Positions 32,078 through 40,259 of a stretch of DNA of 64,000 bases are shown here, piece after piece. Numbering within the stretch: position 1 is the first letter of the stretch; the number at the start of each line of letters is the position of its first letter. Under the pieces are notes generated by a model. The model made no database searches and was not told the DNA's origin. It saw only the letters and a program-made list of their open reading frames with translations. Where the stretch lies: NCBI RefSeq assembly GCF_014138045.1, contig NZ_JACGXA010000001.1, forward strand, positions 3,271,001 through 3,335,000. Direction: 5' to 3'. Position numbers and translations under genes: made by a program. Source of the DNA: Nocardioides ginsengisegetis (GTDB lineage Bacteria > Actinomycetota > Actinomycetes > Propionibacteriales > Nocardioidaceae).

Positions 32078-33493
32078 TCAGTTGGAACGGCGGATGGTCG
32101 CTCGCGAAGCCATCAGCATCGCTCGCCGGTCGACCAACTTGGATCGTGGACGTCCGCTGGCACGTCCGAGCCGTCGCTCGTGGTCGTCAAGGCGAAGCCA
32201 GGCATTCTGGTCGACCAGGTGAGGCTGGCGTTCGCGCAAGCGACGCTCGACGACATCGGGATTCAGGGTTCCCTGCGTGGAGAGCGTCCCGGAGTCAGCA
32301 TCGGCGAGCAGGCTGCGAACGGTGTCGCGGGCGCACTTCTTGTTGCTGCCGATGATTCCCTGCGGTCCGCGCTTGGCCCAGCCAGTGACGTACAGACCCG
32401 GAACCAGAGTGCCTTGATCCAAGACTCGGCCGTCTCGGTGAGGGATGACGCCGCGCTCGGAGTCGAAGGGAATACCCGCGAGCGGGTTTCCGAAGTAGCC
32501 GATCGCGCGTAGGACGAGACCCGTATCCAAGACTGTCCGCTCCTGGCCCGAGGCCACGCCAGCGCGACCGTCTCCATCGAGGTCGAGGTTGTTGCGGCCG
32601 ACCACGAGCCCGGTCACGGCGTCCTTTCCGAGGATCTCGACCGGGGAGGAGAGAAAGCGGAGGACGATGCGCCGCTCGGATTCACGCCGAGGCTGGGTGC
32701 TGTAGGCGTCCAGGGTGGAGAGCTTGCGGCGCGTGGCCCGGTCGAGGACGATGTCGTGGTCGCTCGGCAGGTCGTCGTTCTCGACGACGATCTGGACACC
32801 CTCGATGCGGCCGAGCTCGGCGAGTTCGGGGTTGCTGAATGCACCGTGGAAGTTGGCTCGCCGGCCAAGCACGACGACCTCACGGACCTTGCTGGCCGCG
32901 AGGGCAGATACGGCGTGGTCGGCGATGTCGGTCGAGACGAGGGACTCCACAGGCTGGGTGAGGATTCGGGCGACATCGAGAGCGACGTTGCCGTTGCCCA
33001 CCACGACCGCGCGCTCGTGCGAGAGGTCGATCGGCAGTCCGGCGTAGTCCGGGTGGCCGTTGTACCAGGCAACGAACTCGCGCGCAGAGAGCGAACCCGG
33101 TAGGTCTTCACCGGGGATGCCGAGGGGCCTGTCACCGGAGGCGCCGTGGGCGTAGATCACGGCGTCGTACCAGTCGAGGAGGTCCTGATGGCTGACATGG
33201 GTGCCGACCTCGATGTCACCGAAGAAGCGGAACCCGGGTCGGTTCGCGGTCTCCTCGAAGATCCGTTGGACCAGCTTCTTCTCCGGGTGGTCCGGGGCGA
33301 CGCCGTGGCGAACCAGACCCCACGGGGTGGGAAGGCGGTCGAGCACGTCGACCTCCACGGGTCGGCGGACCAGTTGCTGTAGTCGGCCGTCCAAGTAGGT
33401 GCCACCGGGGCCTTCGAGCAGGTGCCCTGCGGCGTACATCCCCGCCGGGCCGGCGCCGACGACAGCGACCCGCAACGGACGCGCCGGGGTCAT
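32078..33493 (-). CDS. fprA: FprA-type NADPH-ferredoxin reductase
   Basis: A 471-residue adrenodoxin-reductase-like enzyme. It has the FAD motif VAVVGAGPAGMYAAGHL near 9-25, TPWGLVRHGVAPDHPEKK near 56-73, the NADPH motif VVVGNGNVALDVARIL near 165-180, and GWAKRGPQGIIGSNKK near the C-terminus. It passes electrons from NADPH to a ferredoxin. Its start overlaps the end of the 7Fe ferredoxin gene by 4 bases, so the two are coupled, and the molybdoenzyme precedes them. This gives a complete chain, NADPH to FprA to ferredoxin to molybdoenzyme, or the reverse. Confidence 0.92.
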   Translation of the reverse strand: MTPARPLRVAVVGAGPAGMYAAGHLLEGPGGTYLDGRLQQLVRRPVEVDVLDRLPTPWGLVRHGVAPDHPEKKLVQRIFEETANRPGFRFFGDIEVGTHVSHQDLLDWYDAVIYAHGASGDRPLGIPGEDLPGSLSAREFVAWYNGHPDYAGLPIDLSHERAVVVGNGNVALDVARILTQPVESLVSTDIADHAVSALAASKVREVVVLGRRANFHGAFSNPELAELGRIEGVQIVVENDDLPSDHDIVLDRATRRKLSTLDAYSTQPRRESERRIVLRFLSSPVEILGKDAVTGLVVGRNNLDLDGDGRAGVASGQERTVLDTGLVLRAIGYFGNPLAGIPFDSERGVIPHRDGRVLDQGTLVPGLYVTGWAKRGPQGIIGSNKKCARDTVRSLLADADSGTLSTQGTLNPDVVERRLRERQPHLVDQNAWLRLDDHERRLGRASGRPRSKLVDRRAMLMASRATIRRSN

Positions 33494-33750
33494 CGTGGAC
33501 CTCGGAAGTAGTCAGCATTGATGTCCGCGTAGGACGCGAATGCGACCGGCAGCTGCGCCGCGGCGTGAATTGCCTCCACGGGGCACGCGGTCACGCAGGC
33601 CTCGCAGTCGATGCACGTGACCGGGTCGATGTACAGCTGTTCCGCCGTGTCGAAGTCAGGGTCGTCCGGCCGTGGCCTGATGCAATCGACGGGGCAGACC
33701 TCGACACATGAGTAGTCCGCGACACATGCCGGCCCGACAACGTAGGCCAT
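33490..33750 (-). CDS. 7Fe ferredoxin (3Fe-4S/4Fe-4S)
   Basis: An 86-residue ferredoxin close to mycobacterial FdxA/FdxC proteins. Cysteines are at 9, 15, 19, 23, 46, 49, 52 and 56, in PACVADYSCVEVCPVDC and CIDCEACVTACPVEAI. The first cluster has C-x5-C-x3-CP in place of the usual C-x7-C spacing. It starts 2 bases after the molybdoenzyme stop and overlaps fprA by 4 bases. It is the obvious electron carrier between those two. Confidence 0.92.
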   Translation of the reverse strand: MAYVVGPACVADYSCVEVCPVDCIRPRPDDPDFDTAEQLYIDPVTCIDCEACVTACPVEAIHAAAQLPVAFASYADINADYFRGPR

Positions 33751-33751
33751 C

Positions 33752-35911
33752 TCAGGTTCCCACTCTCTCGGCTCGCACCGGAATGCCGCTGAGGTGCGCG
33801 GATCCGGAGAGCTGCTCGATGTCGCCCGGCTCGCTGGAGGCCAGCAGGTTGCTGTTCGCACCCCCTTCGCTCGCGGCCCGCCGCCACGATGACCGGCCGC
33901 CATGGCCCCATCCGTGCGGCACCGCGACCACGCCGGGCTTGAGATCCTCGGTGACCAGGAGATTGATCTCGATCTCGCCGGACTTCGACACCAACCGGAC
34001 CTTCCCGTTGTGCAGCAAGCCAAGCGCCTCCGCATCAGCGGGGTGCATCCGCGCAGCGTGCGCCGGGCGGGCGGCACGCATGCTGGGCACGTTGTGCATC
34101 CAGGAGTTCTCCGAGCGAGCTTCCCGCATTCCGATCAGCCGGAGCGGGTACGCCGGGTCCCCATGTCGCGTTGCGAGGCGTTCGACCTCGTTTGCGATGT
34201 CCGCGTGGTCGAGGTGGAGCTTGTTGTCCGAGTGCCTGATCACCCCTTGCTGCAGCCAGCCGACCGGCTGCTCATCGCCGACCAGCACGCCGTGCGGGTG
34301 TTCTCTGAGGAGGTTCTTCACTGTGTATCCCCGCGGACGCAGACCGAACTTGCGACCCTCCCGCCCGGTCTCGATCAGCAACGAACGCACGAGCCCAGGG
34401 TTGAGGCCCAAGCCCCACTTCTTCAGGGCGCGACTGAGCAGGGCCTTGATCCGTCCTTGCTTCACTCGTCTTGCGATCTCGTCGAGGATCTCCCACTCCA
34501 GACGAGCCTCGCCCGCTGGGGGGACGACCGCGTTGGTCACCTGGAGGAACGGCTTGGCGTAGGTGGAGCTGGCGAACAGTGGGAAGTCGTCACGTTCGTA
34601 CATCGCCGTGGAGGGAAGCACGTAGTCGGCGTGCTGCCCTGTCTCGTTGATGTAGAGGTCGATGGCGACGAGCAGGTCCAGTTGTGGCAGCGCAGCCTCC
34701 AGGGCGTTGCCGTCAGGCACCGAGAGGACGGGGTTGCCCGCCACGACGAACATCGCCTTGAGCTGACCTTGGCCAGGCGTGGTCATCTCGGCTGGCATGT
34801 TCACCGCCGGCTCCATCCCCATGACGTCGGGGAACCCACCAATACGAGTCCGACGCTCCCCGTACGAGAACATGCCTGCCTTCTCGCCCAGTTTGTCCAG
34901 CAGAGGTGTGACTGGCTTGGCGAAGATCGAGCCACCTCGGGCGTCGAGATTGCCGCTGACGAGGTTGACGACGTCGATGAGGAAGTTCACCAGAGTCGAG
35001 TGCTGCCCCAGGCTCGTGCCCGTGCGCCCGTACACGACCGCCTTGCAGCAGACCAGGTCGCGCGCCAGTGCTCGCGTCCGCTCCGCTGGGATGCCCGTGT
35101 GCACCTCAGCGGCTTCCGGCGTGAACCGCGCGAGCTGGGTCCGAAGACTCGGCCAACCATCGGCAACTCTCTCCATGGCCCTCGTGTCGATGAGGCCAGC
35201 GGCGTCCAGCTCGTGCAACAGGGCCAGGAGCAGCCAGGCGTCAGAGTCCGGCGTGATGGGCAGCCACTCGAACTCCCGTGCGGTCTCAGTACGACGGGGA
35301 TCAACCACCATGACCCGACCACCGCGAGCGACGACCTCGTGGAGACGGTCCTTGATCCGGCCCATCGTGACCAGGCTTCCGTGGGACACGACCGGGTTCG
35401 CGCCCAGGACCACGACGAACTCGCTCGCGGCCACATCCGGGATCGGGAAGACCAGTGGCATCCCGTAGAGCAACTGGCTAGCCACGAAGCGGCTGTTCGT
35501 GTCCTGTGAGCCCGAGGTGAACAACCGCTTGCTGCCCATCGCGCCCATGAACAGGGCCGACCACAAGGACAAGGAGAAGTTCAGTGCTCCGGGGTTGCCC
35601 ATGTACATGCCGATCGCGTCGCCACCCCCCCGCGCACGAGTGTCGCGCAGGCGTGCGGCGATGTCGTCCAGCGCCTCGTCCCACGTCACACGGAGGAATT
35701 CGCCGTCCGGTTGACGCTTGAGTGGGTGAAGCACTCGGTCACGGTCGTTCTGCACCTCCGCGTACGCGACCCCCTTCGGACATGCAAAACCCTGTGATGT
35801 CGGGTGATCGGGGTCGGGACGCAGTGAGACGAGGCGGTCGCCCTCGACCGTGGCGATCAGTCCACAGAACGGTTCGCAGATCCGACAGAAGGTCACTTGC
35901 TCGCGAGTCAT
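33752..35911 (-). CDS. Molybdopterin oxidoreductase with N-terminal 4Fe-4S cluster
   Basis: A 719-residue member of the DMSO-reductase/formate dehydrogenase superfamily. The cluster Cys are C9, C12, C16 and C44 (FCRICEPFCG, GFACPKG). Bis-MGD binding regions are seen in VVVLGANPVVSHGS, MVVDPRRTETA and the C-terminal molydop-binding domain (ARMHPADAEALGLLHNGKVR). Where formate dehydrogenases carry the Mo-ligand Cys/Sec, this protein has GSQDTN (134-139), so Ser or Asp may be the ligand. No Tat signal is visible, so it is cytosolic. Substrate is unknown; hydroxylation or dehydrogenation fed by the adjacent ferredoxin and FprA is likely. Confidence 0.9.
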   Translation of the reverse strand: MTREQVTFCRICEPFCGLIATVEGDRLVSLRPDPDHPTSQGFACPKGVAYAEVQNDRDRVLHPLKRQPDGEFLRVTWDEALDDIAARLRDTRARGGGDAIGMYMGNPGALNFSLSLWSALFMGAMGSKRLFTSGSQDTNSRFVASQLLYGMPLVFPIPDVAASEFVVVLGANPVVSHGSLVTMGRIKDRLHEVVARGGRVMVVDPRRTETAREFEWLPITPDSDAWLLLALLHELDAAGLIDTRAMERVADGWPSLRTQLARFTPEAAEVHTGIPAERTRALARDLVCCKAVVYGRTGTSLGQHSTLVNFLIDVVNLVSGNLDARGGSIFAKPVTPLLDKLGEKAGMFSYGERRTRIGGFPDVMGMEPAVNMPAEMTTPGQGQLKAMFVVAGNPVLSVPDGNALEAALPQLDLLVAIDLYINETGQHADYVLPSTAMYERDDFPLFASSTYAKPFLQVTNAVVPPAGEARLEWEILDEIARRVKQGRIKALLSRALKKWGLGLNPGLVRSLLIETGREGRKFGLRPRGYTVKNLLREHPHGVLVGDEQPVGWLQQGVIRHSDNKLHLDHADIANEVERLATRHGDPAYPLRLIGMREARSENSWMHNVPSMRAARPAHAARMHPADAEALGLLHNGKVRLVSKSGEIEINLLVTEDLKPGVVAVPHGWGHGGRSSWRRAASEGGANSNLLASSEPGDIEQLSGSAHLSGIPVRAERVGT

Positions 35912-35971
35912 CGTGGTCCTGCGGCAATCGTCGTGGCAGCCGGGCGCGCCGACACGCAGCGCCCCGGAACG

Positions 35972-37003
35972 TCAGCGCTTCGCGGCCGTCGCACCGGCTA
36001 CGAGCCCTTCGAGCTCGGCGACGACGATGTTGTCGTTGTCGATCGTCTCGAGCGGGAAGCCCCACTTGAGCATCGCGCGCGTGGCGGTCACGCACATGAG
36101 CGTAGCTCCCAACGCCGTCCAGTAGGACCGGTCGAACACCGTGCGGCCGGTCGCTGCCTCCCAGTAGTCCCACGTCTCCTCGACGGTCGGGATGCCGGTG
36201 GCCGGCTGCTGGCTCAGCATGCGCGTGAAGGCCTCATGCATGACGCAGTAGCCGATGTCGGCCGCCGGGTTGCCGATGTAGGCGACCTCGAAGTCGACAA
36301 GGGCGCGGACGTCGTTGCCCTGGAGGATCGCATTGCCGAGACGGGCATCACCCATACAAAGCGCGGGCGTGTCGTCCGCGCCTGGCGGGATGTTCGCGCC
36401 GAGCCAGTCGATGATTGCCAACTGGCGCGGAACGTGGCTTTCGGCCGCAGCGTCGAGCAGGGACCTGCGCCAGTAGTCCAAGTATCCTGCGACCCCGTCG
36501 ACGCTGTAGTGAGCCGGGATGTCCGAGGTGTCGATGGCGTGCAGCTTGACCAGCGTGTCCAGGAACGAGAACCAGATACCTCTCTGGACGTCATCAGACT
36601 CCTCGCGGAACCATCCATCGTCGTGGAAGCTCGCGGGAGTGCTTTCCGGGACGCCACGTCCTTCAACCAGCTCCATGGCAAAGCTGGCCGTTCCGACGAC
36701 CTCGCCGGTCGTTTCGATGACGACGACCCTAGGGACCGGAGCTCCGGCAAGGTGAGCCGCCTTCAGGATGGCGGCCTCTCTCGTGGCGTCGCAGTCGAAG
36801 ACCAAGCCCCCGTCGTTAGGCGCTTTCAGAACCAGCGACCGGGCGCCCTGCGGCGTCGTGAACTCGAGCTGAACCGCTCCGCTGGAGTTGCCTCCGCCGA
36901 TGCGAGCTGCCTTGAGGTCCGAGACCGGCGTGCTCAGGCTGTCACTGAGCCAGTGTTCCAGACCGGTGAAGTTGAGGTCGACAGTTGTCTCCCCCGCCGT
37001 CAC
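35972..37003 (-). CDS. Aminoglycoside-phosphotransferase-family kinase-like protein
   Basis: A 343-residue APH/ACAD10-type protein. The nucleotide and catalytic segments are LCMGDARLGNAI (catalytic Asp kept, the usual His before GD is Met) and LVDFEVAYIGNPAADIGY in place of the DxD/DFG metal segment. Such proteins in catabolic clusters may phosphorylate hydroxyacids or alcohols for elimination. The GTG start at 37003 overlaps the stop of the F420-type oxidoreductase (GTGA), so the two are coupled. It precedes the molybdoenzyme by 60 bases. Confidence 0.82.
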   Translation of the reverse strand: MTAGETTVDLNFTGLEHWLSDSLSTPVSDLKAARIGGGNSSGAVQLEFTTPQGARSLVLKAPNDGGLVFDCDATREAAILKAAHLAGAPVPRVVVIETTGEVVGTASFAMELVEGRGVPESTPASFHDDGWFREESDDVQRGIWFSFLDTLVKLHAIDTSDIPAHYSVDGVAGYLDYWRRSLLDAAAESHVPRQLAIIDWLGANIPPGADDTPALCMGDARLGNAILQGNDVRALVDFEVAYIGNPAADIGYCVMHEAFTRMLSQQPATGIPTVEETWDYWEAATGRTVFDRSYWTALGATLMCVTATRAMLKWGFPLETIDNDNIVVAELEGLVAGATAAKR

Positions 37004-38028
37004 GCCGCGTACGCCTTGACAATGGGCTCGAGTTCCGCAGGACTCGCTCCATGCATGATCACCCCGTCGCAGCCGATCTCGAGCTGCCCGCGAACTGCTC
37101 GGGCGCACTCGTCAGGCGACCCAGTTGCACTGGGCGCCAGCCACTCCTCAGGGATGAGACCGGCAATGTGCTCGAGCTGCTCCGGTGTGCCCACACCGTC
37201 GATCGCACCGGGCACGCTTTGGACGACTGCATCGGCGCGGAAACGTTCGAGCACGGCCGGGTCCCATTGGTTGAGTCGGACCAAGAGGTCGCCGTATCCC
37301 TGGAGGTAGGTCGCCAGCCTGCCGACCGACTTCTTGATGCGAAGCTCTTCGGGGATGTGATCGCCGATCGTCGCGAAGCAGGACCACACCTTGACGTCGT
37401 CGGGGTTCCGCCCGGCCTGCTCCGCGGCCTCCTTGACTGTTCGCACGCACTTCTCGGTGTACTCGTCGGTGAAGTAGGTGTGCAGGATGACCTCGTCGAA
37501 ACAGCGACCGGCCAGCTTCATGGATTCAGGCCCCATGGCCACCAGGCTCATGGGCAGGTGCTCGTCAAGGCTCGAGTCCAGGTGCAGCACGGGCCAGGAT
37601 CCGCACACACCGTCGTGCCCCACAATGGCCTCCCCGCGGAACAGCCGGCGCATCACCCCGACGAACTCCTCGAGCTGAGCCGAGTTGATATGTGGAATGC
37701 CGTAGGTGTCTTGCATCAGCGCGACGCCGCGTCCAAGGCCCAGCACGAAGCGGCCGTCGGTGATGCTTCGGATCGTCCTGGCAAAGCCCGCGGTGACGAG
37801 CGGGTGTCGGGTGTTGTGGTTCGTCGCCGCAGTCTGAATCTGCAGCCTGCTCGTGACGGCACCCGCAGCCCCTGAGAGCGACGCCGCTTCCTTGAGGTTG
37901 TATCGCTCAGAGATGAAGGCGGTACCCAGCCCCATCGCCTCAGCCTCCCGAACTTCATCGAGGGCAATCCTGGCCGTGGTCGGCTGGCCACTGAGCAGGT
38001 AGAAGCCCAGTTCTGGATATGCGTTCAT
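37000..38028 (-). CDS. F420-type luciferase-like oxidoreductase
   Basis: A 342-residue LLM-class enzyme close in style to the mycobacterial F420-dependent proteins. It has EAEAMGLGTAFISERYNLKE near the N-terminus, RLQIQTAATNHNTRHPLVTA, and DGRFVLGLGRGVALMQDTYG near 90-109. F420 rather than FMN is inferred from family style. It is coupled on both sides: its ATG overlaps the TetR stop by 4 bases, and its stop overlaps the kinase-like gene. Hydride transfer to or from an alcohol or enone is the usual role. Confidence 0.83.
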   Translation of the reverse strand: MNAYPELGFYLLSGQPTTARIALDEVREAEAMGLGTAFISERYNLKEAASLSGAAGAVTSRLQIQTAATNHNTRHPLVTAGFARTIRSITDGRFVLGLGRGVALMQDTYGIPHINSAQLEEFVGVMRRLFRGEAIVGHDGVCGSWPVLHLDSSLDEHLPMSLVAMGPESMKLAGRCFDEVILHTYFTDEYTEKCVRTVKEAAEQAGRNPDDVKVWSCFATIGDHIPEELRIKKSVGRLATYLQGYGDLLVRLNQWDPAVLERFRADAVVQSVPGAIDGVGTPEQLEHIAGLIPEEWLAPSATGSPDECARAVRGQLEIGCDGVIMHGASPAELEPIVKAYAA

Positions 38029-38681
38029 TTTGCGTCTTTCGGTGTGAGTTTCCGACGCCAGATGTCGATCATCATTTGGTGCACACCTTCGGCTCGGCGG
38101 TCTGTTCCAGAGGTCCAGTTGTCCTCGACGAGAAGCCGTTGCGCGGTGCCCGTCATGGAGGTGACCATCGCGAGGAACGTCACGTCCGGTTGAAGGTCGG
38201 GATCAATTGAGCCTTCGGTCTGGCCGGTCTTGAAGAGGTCGATGAATGGATGCCCAGCGGAGTGTGAGATCGCTCCACGTACGGCGTTCTCGTCGTTGCT
38301 CAGCCCGCTTCGTCGGAAGGCGAAGTCGTAGTAGCTGAAGAACCTCGTCATCTCGGGCTTGGACCGGGCGTATCTGAAGCTGACCTCGAACCGCGCGAGG
38401 AGAAGCTCTCGGGCGTTGGCGTGCTTCGGCAGTCGCGGACGCACGTACTGGTCGAGCTCGGCGAGAAGGGTCTGGGCCGTGTGTAGAACTGCCGCTCCGA
38501 GCGTCGGGAAGTACTTGTAGAGAGTCGGTCGAGTGATGCCTGCCCGGTCGGCGAGTTCGGCCACCTTGAGGGGAACCCTTCCCTCGGAGACCAGGTCGAC
38601 GACGGCGCGTGCAACAGCTTCGCGCTGCTGCTCGCCCAGGTCGATCCAGCGTTGGGAGGTGGCCCGACGTGCGGTTGACAT
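38025..38681 (-). CDS. TetR family transcriptional regulator
   Basis: A 218-residue regulator with the helix-turn-helix KVAELADRAGITRPTLYKYF followed by PTL, near 38-60. It heads the minus-strand operon (F420-type oxidoreductase, kinase-like protein, molybdoenzyme, ferredoxin, FprA, esterase) and is divergent from an SDR. Operator candidates between the two are GATAG-GCCA-CTATC (38714-38727) and CCGTAAACGG (38705-38714). It is translationally coupled to the next gene. Confidence 0.85.
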   Translation of the reverse strand: MSTARRATSQRWIDLGEQQREAVARAVVDLVSEGRVPLKVAELADRAGITRPTLYKYFPTLGAAVLHTAQTLLAELDQYVRPRLPKHANARELLLARFEVSFRYARSKPEMTRFFSYYDFAFRRSGLSNDENAVRGAISHSAGHPFIDLFKTGQTEGSIDPDLQPDVTFLAMVTSMTGTAQRLLVEDNWTSGTDRRAEGVHQMMIDIWRRKLTPKDAK

Positions 38682-38704
38682 GCCGCGACGTTAGCATTGA
38701 CATG

Positions 38705-38727
38705 CCGTAAACGGATAGGCCACTATC
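38705..38727. promoter_or_regulatory. Two overlapping palindromes in TetR/SDR divergent spacer
   Basis: CCGTAAACGG (38705-38714) and GATAG-GCCA-CTATC (38714-38727). The first recurs at 44177-44186 between P450 and phosphatase genes; the second belongs to the TGATAG family seen at 4671 and 15454. Confidence 0.5.
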
Positions 38728-38732
38728 GAAAG

Positions 38733-39596
38733 GTGGCTAATGATGTTTCCAGTTCAGGTGAAGGCAAGCGAACCGTTCTCGTCACGGGCGCCGCTCGCGG
38801 CCTCGGTAAGACCATCGCGCTACAGCTCGCGCGGAACGGATGGGACGTGTACGCCGGCGTCCGCACCGATGAGGACGCGACTCAGATGCGCGAACACCGC
38901 AACGTCACGCCGATTCAACTGGACATCACAAACAGCGACCACATCGCAAAGCTCCCGGGCCAGCTCCCCGAGCGCCTCGACGCGCTCGTCAACAACGCCG
39001 GCGTGGCGGTCGGCGGCGTCGTGGAGTCTCTGGAGATCGAGGACCTCCGCTGGCAGCTCGAGGTGAACGTCGTCGGAGGCACCGCCGTGACCCAGGCCGC
39101 TCTCCCTGCCATCCGCAGGGCGCAAGGACGCATCGTGTTCATCTCCTCCACCAGCGGTCGGGTTGCAACCCCCGGCCTTGGCGCCTACGGAGCGTCGAAG
39201 TTCGCCCTCGAGGCCATCGGGGACTGTCTTCGCAACGAGCTCCGGCCCTGGGGTATCAAGGTGAGCCTGATCGAGCCCGGCCAGATCGACACGGACATGA
39301 GCAAGGACTCACACGAGCAGCACGACGAGAACGTCGCGAAGATGAAGCCGGAGCACCAGGTCCTGTACGCCAAGCACATCCAGGGCATGCACAAGGCGAT
39401 CAACCTGATGGACGGCGTGATCTCCTCTCCCGAGCAGATCACCGTGGCCGTCGAACGTGCCTTGAACGACAAGAAGCCTCGTCCGCGCTACCTCGTCGGT
39501 AAGGGTTCCCGCGCGCACGCCTACATGCGGGTCTTCCCGTCGGCGCTCAGCGATGCGCTCTTCTCGAAAGCGACCGGCATCCCGAAGACGCTCTAG
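38733..39596 (+). CDS. Short-chain dehydrogenase/reductase
   Basis: A 287-residue SDR with the cofactor motif VTGAARGLGKTIALQLARNG near 18-37, NNAG near 89-92 and the catalytic GAYGASK near 150-156. A C-terminal extension of about 50 residues, including PRYLVGKGSRAHAYMRVFPS, is typical of retinol-dehydrogenase-like or steroid-type SDRs. The GTG at 38733 is preferred over an ATG at 38697 because the operators at 38705-38727 would otherwise lie inside the gene; no strong ribosome binding site is seen for either. Confidence 0.85.
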   Translation: MANDVSSSGEGKRTVLVTGAARGLGKTIALQLARNGWDVYAGVRTDEDATQMREHRNVTPIQLDITNSDHIAKLPGQLPERLDALVNNAGVAVGGVVESLEIEDLRWQLEVNVVGGTAVTQAALPAIRRAQGRIVFISSTSGRVATPGLGAYGASKFALEAIGDCLRNELRPWGIKVSLIEPGQIDTDMSKDSHEQHDENVAKMKPEHQVLYAKHIQGMHKAINLMDGVISSPEQITVAVERALNDKKPRPRYLVGKGSRAHAYMRVFPSALSDALFSKATGIPKTL

Positions 39597-39765
39597 CGCC
39601 AGGCGCACGGCACGACTGCGATCCGCTCCGCCTGCGAAGTCGCGGACCTGCTCACGATGCGCGGGCCGACGATGACGCTGGCGACATTCGGGTTCTGATC
39701 TGGACTGGCCGGCTCCGAAGAATGGGAGCCATTAGCGGTGTTGTATCTGGACATTGGAGACTAGG

Positions 39766-39784
39766 GTTTGCACCTGATGCAAAC
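39766..39784. promoter_or_regulatory. Inverted repeat GTTTGCA-CCTGA-TGCAAAC
   Basis: Perfect 7-bp arms with a 5-bp spacer, 28 bp upstream of the PPOX start, in an otherwise empty 216-bp spacer. Probable operator of the PPOX-crotonase-amidohydrolase operon; binder unknown. Confidence 0.6.
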
Positions 39785-39812
39785 GTAGTTCTCACATGAA
39801 GGAGCCACGAGA

Positions 39813-40259
39813 GTGCGTCTCTCCCCGGACCAGGTCTGGCAGAAGCTGAATGACGCTCACACAGGGATCGTCACGACTCTGCGGAGCAATGGAGACCCGA
39901 TCACGCTCCCCGTCTGGTTCGTCGTCGACGACCACACCCTGGTGTTCTCCTCCCCCGCCAGCGCCAAGAAGATCACCCGGGTTCGGCGCAACCCTCGCTC
40001 ATCCTTCCTCGTCGAGTCAGGTCGCGCGTGGCAGGAGCTGTCGGCAGTGCAGATGACCGGCACGATCACCTTCGTGGAAGACCCTGACGAGCAGGAGCGC
40101 CTCGACGAGATGCTCGCGGCGAAGTACGAGAAGTTCCGAGGGCTGGCCAGCATGTCCGAGCGCACGGCCACCTACTACGCAGACAAGATCTTCATGCGGT
40201 TCACCCCAGACGCACGAGTCCTGTCCTGGGACAACAGCACGATCGTGGCCACGGTATGA
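39813..40259 (+). CDS. PPOX-class (F420/FMN) flavin-binding protein
   Basis: A 148-residue split-barrel protein of the pyridoxamine-oxidase-like family, many actinobacterial members of which are F420-dependent. Signature stretches are GIVTTLRSNGDPITLPVWFV near 18-37 and ASAKKITRVRRNPRSSFLVE near 49-68. The GTG start follows AAGGAG at good spacing. Its stop overlaps the crotonase start (ATGA). A reduction step on an unsaturated or quinoid compound is plausible, as in related F420 reductases. Confidence 0.82.
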   Translation: MRLSPDQVWQKLNDAHTGIVTTLRSNGDPITLPVWFVVDDHTLVFSSPASAKKITRVRRNPRSSFLVESGRAWQELSAVQMTGTITFVEDPDEQERLDEMLAAKYEKFRGLASMSERTATYYADKIFMRFTPDARVLSWDNSTIVATV

